From positions 1-64,000 of the forward strand of contig NZ_JYIW01000025.1 in NCBI RefSeq assembly GCF_000956525.1: DNA of 64,000 bases, given 5' to 3'. Below, piece by piece: positions 61,702-64,000 of the stretch. A program made the translations under genes and the position numbers. The stretch's first letter is position 1; the number at the start of each line of letters is the position of its first letter. The notes below the pieces were generated by a model. The model searched no databases and had not been told where the DNA came from. It saw nothing but the letters and a program-made list of their open reading frames with translations. The DNA is from Microbacterium oxydans. Lineage in GTDB: Bacteria > Actinomycetota > Actinomycetes > Actinomycetales > Microbacteriaceae.

Positions 61702-62060
61702 GGCCGGCCCTCACCGCATTCCGTCGAGCAGACGGTGAGCGCGGATCGGTCGCCGGCGAGCTCGCCGTCGCGCTGCCCGCCGTCGTGCTCGTGCTGCTGC
61801 TCGGCGTCGGGGCGCTCGGCGCCGCGTCCAGACAGGTGGTGCTGCAGGACGCCGCCGCGGATGCCGCCCGTCTGCTCGGCAGAGGGGAAGCAGGCGGCGA
61901 GGCGGCGGCAATCGTCCGAAGGGCGGTCCCCGGGGCGTCGCTGGTCTCGTCGGCCCAGGGCGACCTCGTGTGCGTCTCGGCGAGCGTCGATCTGAGCGTC
62001 GGCACGATGATCCGGGTGCCGCTTCGCGCATCGAGCTGCGCGCTCGACGGCGGCCGCTGA
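61698..62060 (+). CDS. TadE-like pseudopilin
   Basis: This 120-residue protein has the prepilin-like G|SVAGELAVALPAVVLVLL motif: Gly, then Glu at +5, followed by one membrane helix. It corresponds to Rv3655c and TadE proteins, minor pilins of the Tad apparatus. The C-terminal part contains two cysteines (VCVSASVD, ASSCALDGG). It starts within the pilin stop (ATGA) and ends overlapping the next ATG. Confidence 0.82.
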   Translation: MRPALTAFRRADGERGSVAGELAVALPAVVLVLLLGVGALGAASRQVVLQDAAADAARLLGRGEAGGEAAAIVRRAVPGASLVSSAQGDLVCVSASVDLSVGTMIRVPLRASSCALDGGR

Positions 62061-62389
62061 TGGCAGGCACTGCGCTCGCCGCCGGCGTACTGGTCGTGGC
62101 CGCATCGCTCTCGCTCGGGCTCGCCGCGGTTGGTGGAGCGGCGGTGACCGCCCAGCGAGCAGCCGGTGCGGCAGACGCCTCAGCGCTCGCCGCGGCCGAT
62201 GCGGCGAGCGGAGCGGTGGCATCCTCCGAAGCGCCGTGCGCGCTCGCGGCGCGGGTCGCGAGCGCAGCCGGGGCAGAGCTCACCGGGTGCGCGATCGAGG
62301 ACTTCGTGGCGACCGCGCAGGTGCAGTCGGCGTACGCTGGACTCACTGCCGTCTCCCGAGCCCGTGCTGGGCCACCCGAGGGCCACTGA
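62060..62389 (+). CDS. Rv3654c-like TadE-associated secreted protein
   Basis: This 109-residue Ala-rich protein has an N-terminal helix (TALAAGVLVVAASLSLGLAA) and a ADASALAAADAASGA segment typical of Rv3654c-type proteins, the last gene of the actinobacterial tad cluster. Two cysteines (APCAL, LTGCAIEDF) lie in the exported region. The ATG overlaps the previous stop (TGATG). No signal-peptidase-type or prepilin site is certain. The function is unknown. Confidence 0.75.
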   Translation: MAGTALAAGVLVVAASLSLGLAAVGGAAVTAQRAAGAADASALAAADAASGAVASSEAPCALAARVASAAGAELTGCAIEDFVATAQVQSAYAGLTAVSRARAGPPEGH

Positions 62390-62467
62390 CGGCGGTGGCT
62401 ACCTCTCTCACTGTGAGTGACCCCGCACAGTGGTGTGTATGGTGTGCTTCGAAGAAAGGACGCACCC

Positions 62468-64000
62468 TTGGCTGAAGGCAAGAAGCTCGTCATCGTCGAG
62501 TCCCCGACGAAGATGCGGTCTATTCAGGGATACCTCGGCGACGGTTACGAGGTGCTCAGCTCCGTCGGCCACATCCGTGATCTCGCCGACAAGAAGGACA
62601 TCCCGGCCGAGGACAAGCAGGCGTACGGGAAGTACTCGATCGACATCGACAACGGCTTCGACCCGTACTACGTCGTGTCGGATCGGAAGACCAAGACGGT
62701 CGCCGAGCTCAAGCGTGCGCTGAAGACGGCCGACGAGCTCCTGCTCGCCACTGATGAGGACCGCGAGGGCGAGGCCATCGCGTGGCACCTCCTCGAGACG
62801 CTGAAGCCCAAGGTCCCGGTGAAGCGGATGGTCTTCCACGAGATCACCAAGGATGCGATCCAGGCTGCGGTCGGCAACACCCGCGAACTCGATCACGACC
62901 TCGTCGATGCGCAGGAGACCCGGCGTATCCTCGACCGGCTGTACGGCTGGGATGTCTCGCCTGTGCTCTGGTACAAGGTCAAGACCGGTATCTCGGCCGG
63001 ACGTGTGCAGTCAGCCGCGACCCGACTCATCGTCGACCGGGAGCGCGAGCGCATGGCGTTCACGTCTGCCGAATACTGGGATGTCGACGCCGCAGCTGCG
63101 GCGACCGGAACCTCGTTCAAGATCCGCCTCGTCCGCGTCGACGGTGGCCAGCTCGCTCGCGGCACCGACTTCGATGACAACGGAAAGCTCAAGAAGGCCG
63201 TCGTCATCCTCGACGAGGCCACCGCTGCAGCGCTCGCCGAGGCCGTCGACGCCGTCGGCGCAGGCACGGTCACCAAGGTCGAGGCGAAGCCGGGAACCCG
63301 CAGCCCATACGCACCCTTCACGACCTCCACGATGCAGCAGGAGGCCGGTCGCAAGCTCTCGATGGGAGCCAAGCAGGCCATGGGCGTCGCCCAGCGTCTG
63401 TACGAGAAGGGCTACATCACCTATATGCGTACCGACTCCACGTCGCTGAGCACCCAGGCGGTGCAGGCGGCGCGGAGCCAGGCGGTCGCACTCTACGGCG
63501 ATGCCGCAGTGCCGCTGAAGCCGCGCGTGTACAAGTCGAAGAGCAAGAACGCGCAGGAGGCCCACGAGGCGATCCGCCCCTCTGGCGACAACTTCCGCAC
63601 GCCCGCATCGCTGTCGTCCGAGCTGGACCGCGACGAGCAGCGCCTCTACGACCTGATCTGGAAGCGCACGGTCGCCAGCCAGATGTCCGACGCGAAGTAC
63701 GAGACCACGACGGTCACGATCGCGGTCGATGCCGGCGGGAAGAAGGCGGAGTTCACGGCATCCGGAACCGTCTACACCTTCAAGGGCTTCCTCGAGGCGT
63801 ACGAAGAGGGCCGCGACGAGAAGCGCGGCGACGCGGATGCCGCCGAGAACCAGTCGCTGCCGGCGGTCGCCGTCGGCGACGAGCTCGCAGTGTCGGATGC
63901 CGAGGCCAAGGGCCACCGCACCACGCCGAAGCCGCGATACACCGAGGCGTCCCTCGTGAAGGTGCTCGAGGAGAAGGGCATCGGGCGGCCGTCCACGTTC
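62468..64000 (+). CDS. topA: DNA topoisomerase I, 3' end beyond window
   Basis: This type IA topoisomerase relaxes negative supercoils. The first 511 codons are present and the rest lies beyond the window. The Toprim segment LVIVESPTKMRSIQGYLG opens the protein, ATDEDREGEAIAWHLLE holds the metal-binding acidic residues, the GRVQSAATRLIV motif follows, and the active-site tyrosine Y319 is in YITYMRTDST. The start is a TTG at 62468, preceded by GAAAGGA, because the family N-terminus begins there and no other start fits. A -10-like TATGGT lies at 62438-62443. Confidence 0.95.
   Translation, partial: MAEGKKLVIVESPTKMRSIQGYLGDGYEVLSSVGHIRDLADKKDIPAEDKQAYGKYSIDIDNGFDPYYVVSDRKTKTVAELKRALKTADELLLATDEDREGEAIAWHLLETLKPKVPVKRMVFHEITKDAIQAAVGNTRELDHDLVDAQETRRILDRLYGWDVSPVLWYKVKTGISAGRVQSAATRLIVDRERERMAFTSAEYWDVDAAAAATGTSFKIRLVRVDGGQLARGTDFDDNGKLKKAVVILDEATAAALAEAVDAVGAGTVTKVEAKPGTRSPYAPFTTSTMQQEAGRKLSMGAKQAMGVAQRLYEKGYITYMRTDSTSLSTQAVQAARSQAVALYGDAAVPLKPRVYKSKSKNAQEAHEAIRPSGDNFRTPASLSSELDRDEQRLYDLIWKRTVASQMSDAKYETTTVTIAVDAGGKKAEFTASGTVYTFKGFLEAYEEGRDEKRGDADAAENQSLPAVAVGDELAVSDAEAKGHRTTPKPRYTEASLVKVLEEKGIGRPSTF

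Overview
The window looks like chromosomal DNA of a high-GC actinobacterium, most probably a Microbacterium or a close relative in Microbacteriaceae. The evidence is the very high GC content, frequent GTG starts, actinobacterial gene pairings (pta-ackA with a long PTA, lysC with an internal beta-subunit start, a tad/flp pilus locus like M. tuberculosis Rv3654c-Rv3659c), an actinobacterial L10 leader, a 6C small RNA and a small SRP RNA. There is no prophage, transposase, CRISPR array or plasmid function. Almost everything is core or catabolic chromosome.

Layout. 1-1365: an orphan AbiEi/DUF559-type gene flanked by two copies of a dispersed palindromic repeat. 1365-4574: a divergent pair, a glucose-6-phosphate dehydrogenase paralogue and a GH15 trehalase/glucoamylase. 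4575-5808: the rplJ-rplL ribosomal stalk operon with its leader. 5837-10639: a LacI regulator divergent from an alpha-glucoside-like ABC importer (binding protein and two permeases, no ATPase). 10761-13450: transsulfuration genes cbs and metB. 13492-18034: an MFS pump, PAP2 phosphatase, GNAT enzyme, tRNA-Ser, an unknown protein and TrhO. 18050-22485: a MoxR-DUF58-transglutaminase operon. 22629-24038: SRP RNA, a rhomboid protease and a lysozyme-like protein. 24079-30790: pta-ackA, then beta-phosphoglucomutase and a GH65 phosphorylase.

30916-39282 is one long minus-strand operon for peptide import and intracellular hydrolysis: binding protein, M14 peptidase, two permeases, serine hydrolase, MarR/GbsR regulator and a double ATPase. 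39583-48237: dnaX-recR, an EamA transporter, lysC-asd, mqo and tdk. 48402-50491: an LldR-type regulator and a lactate-oxidising flavoenzyme with two palindromic operators. 50523-59195: a DUF1295 membrane protein, HAD and VanZ-like proteins, tRNA-Pro, a phosphoesterase, a bifunctional PASTA penicillin-binding protein, DUF4177 and RidA proteins, and acetyl-CoA synthetase. 59312-62389: a 6C small RNA and the tad pilus genes. 62468 to the end: topA, cut by the window edge.

Two patterns run through the window. First, at least twelve genes have a -10 hexamer of TANNNT type ending exactly 6 nt before the start codon, with no Shine-Dalgarno sequence, as expected for leaderless mRNAs. Second, two repeat families occupy intergenic space: an 82-93 bp double-stem palindrome with compensatory arm changes (four copies), and a TTCGACAGGCTCAGGGAC family, one copy of which lies in frame inside cbs. 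Metabolically the genes connect sugar import and phosphorolysis, overflow acetate (pta, ackA, acs), lactate and malate oxidation, and amino-acid supply (cbs, metB, lysC, asd).
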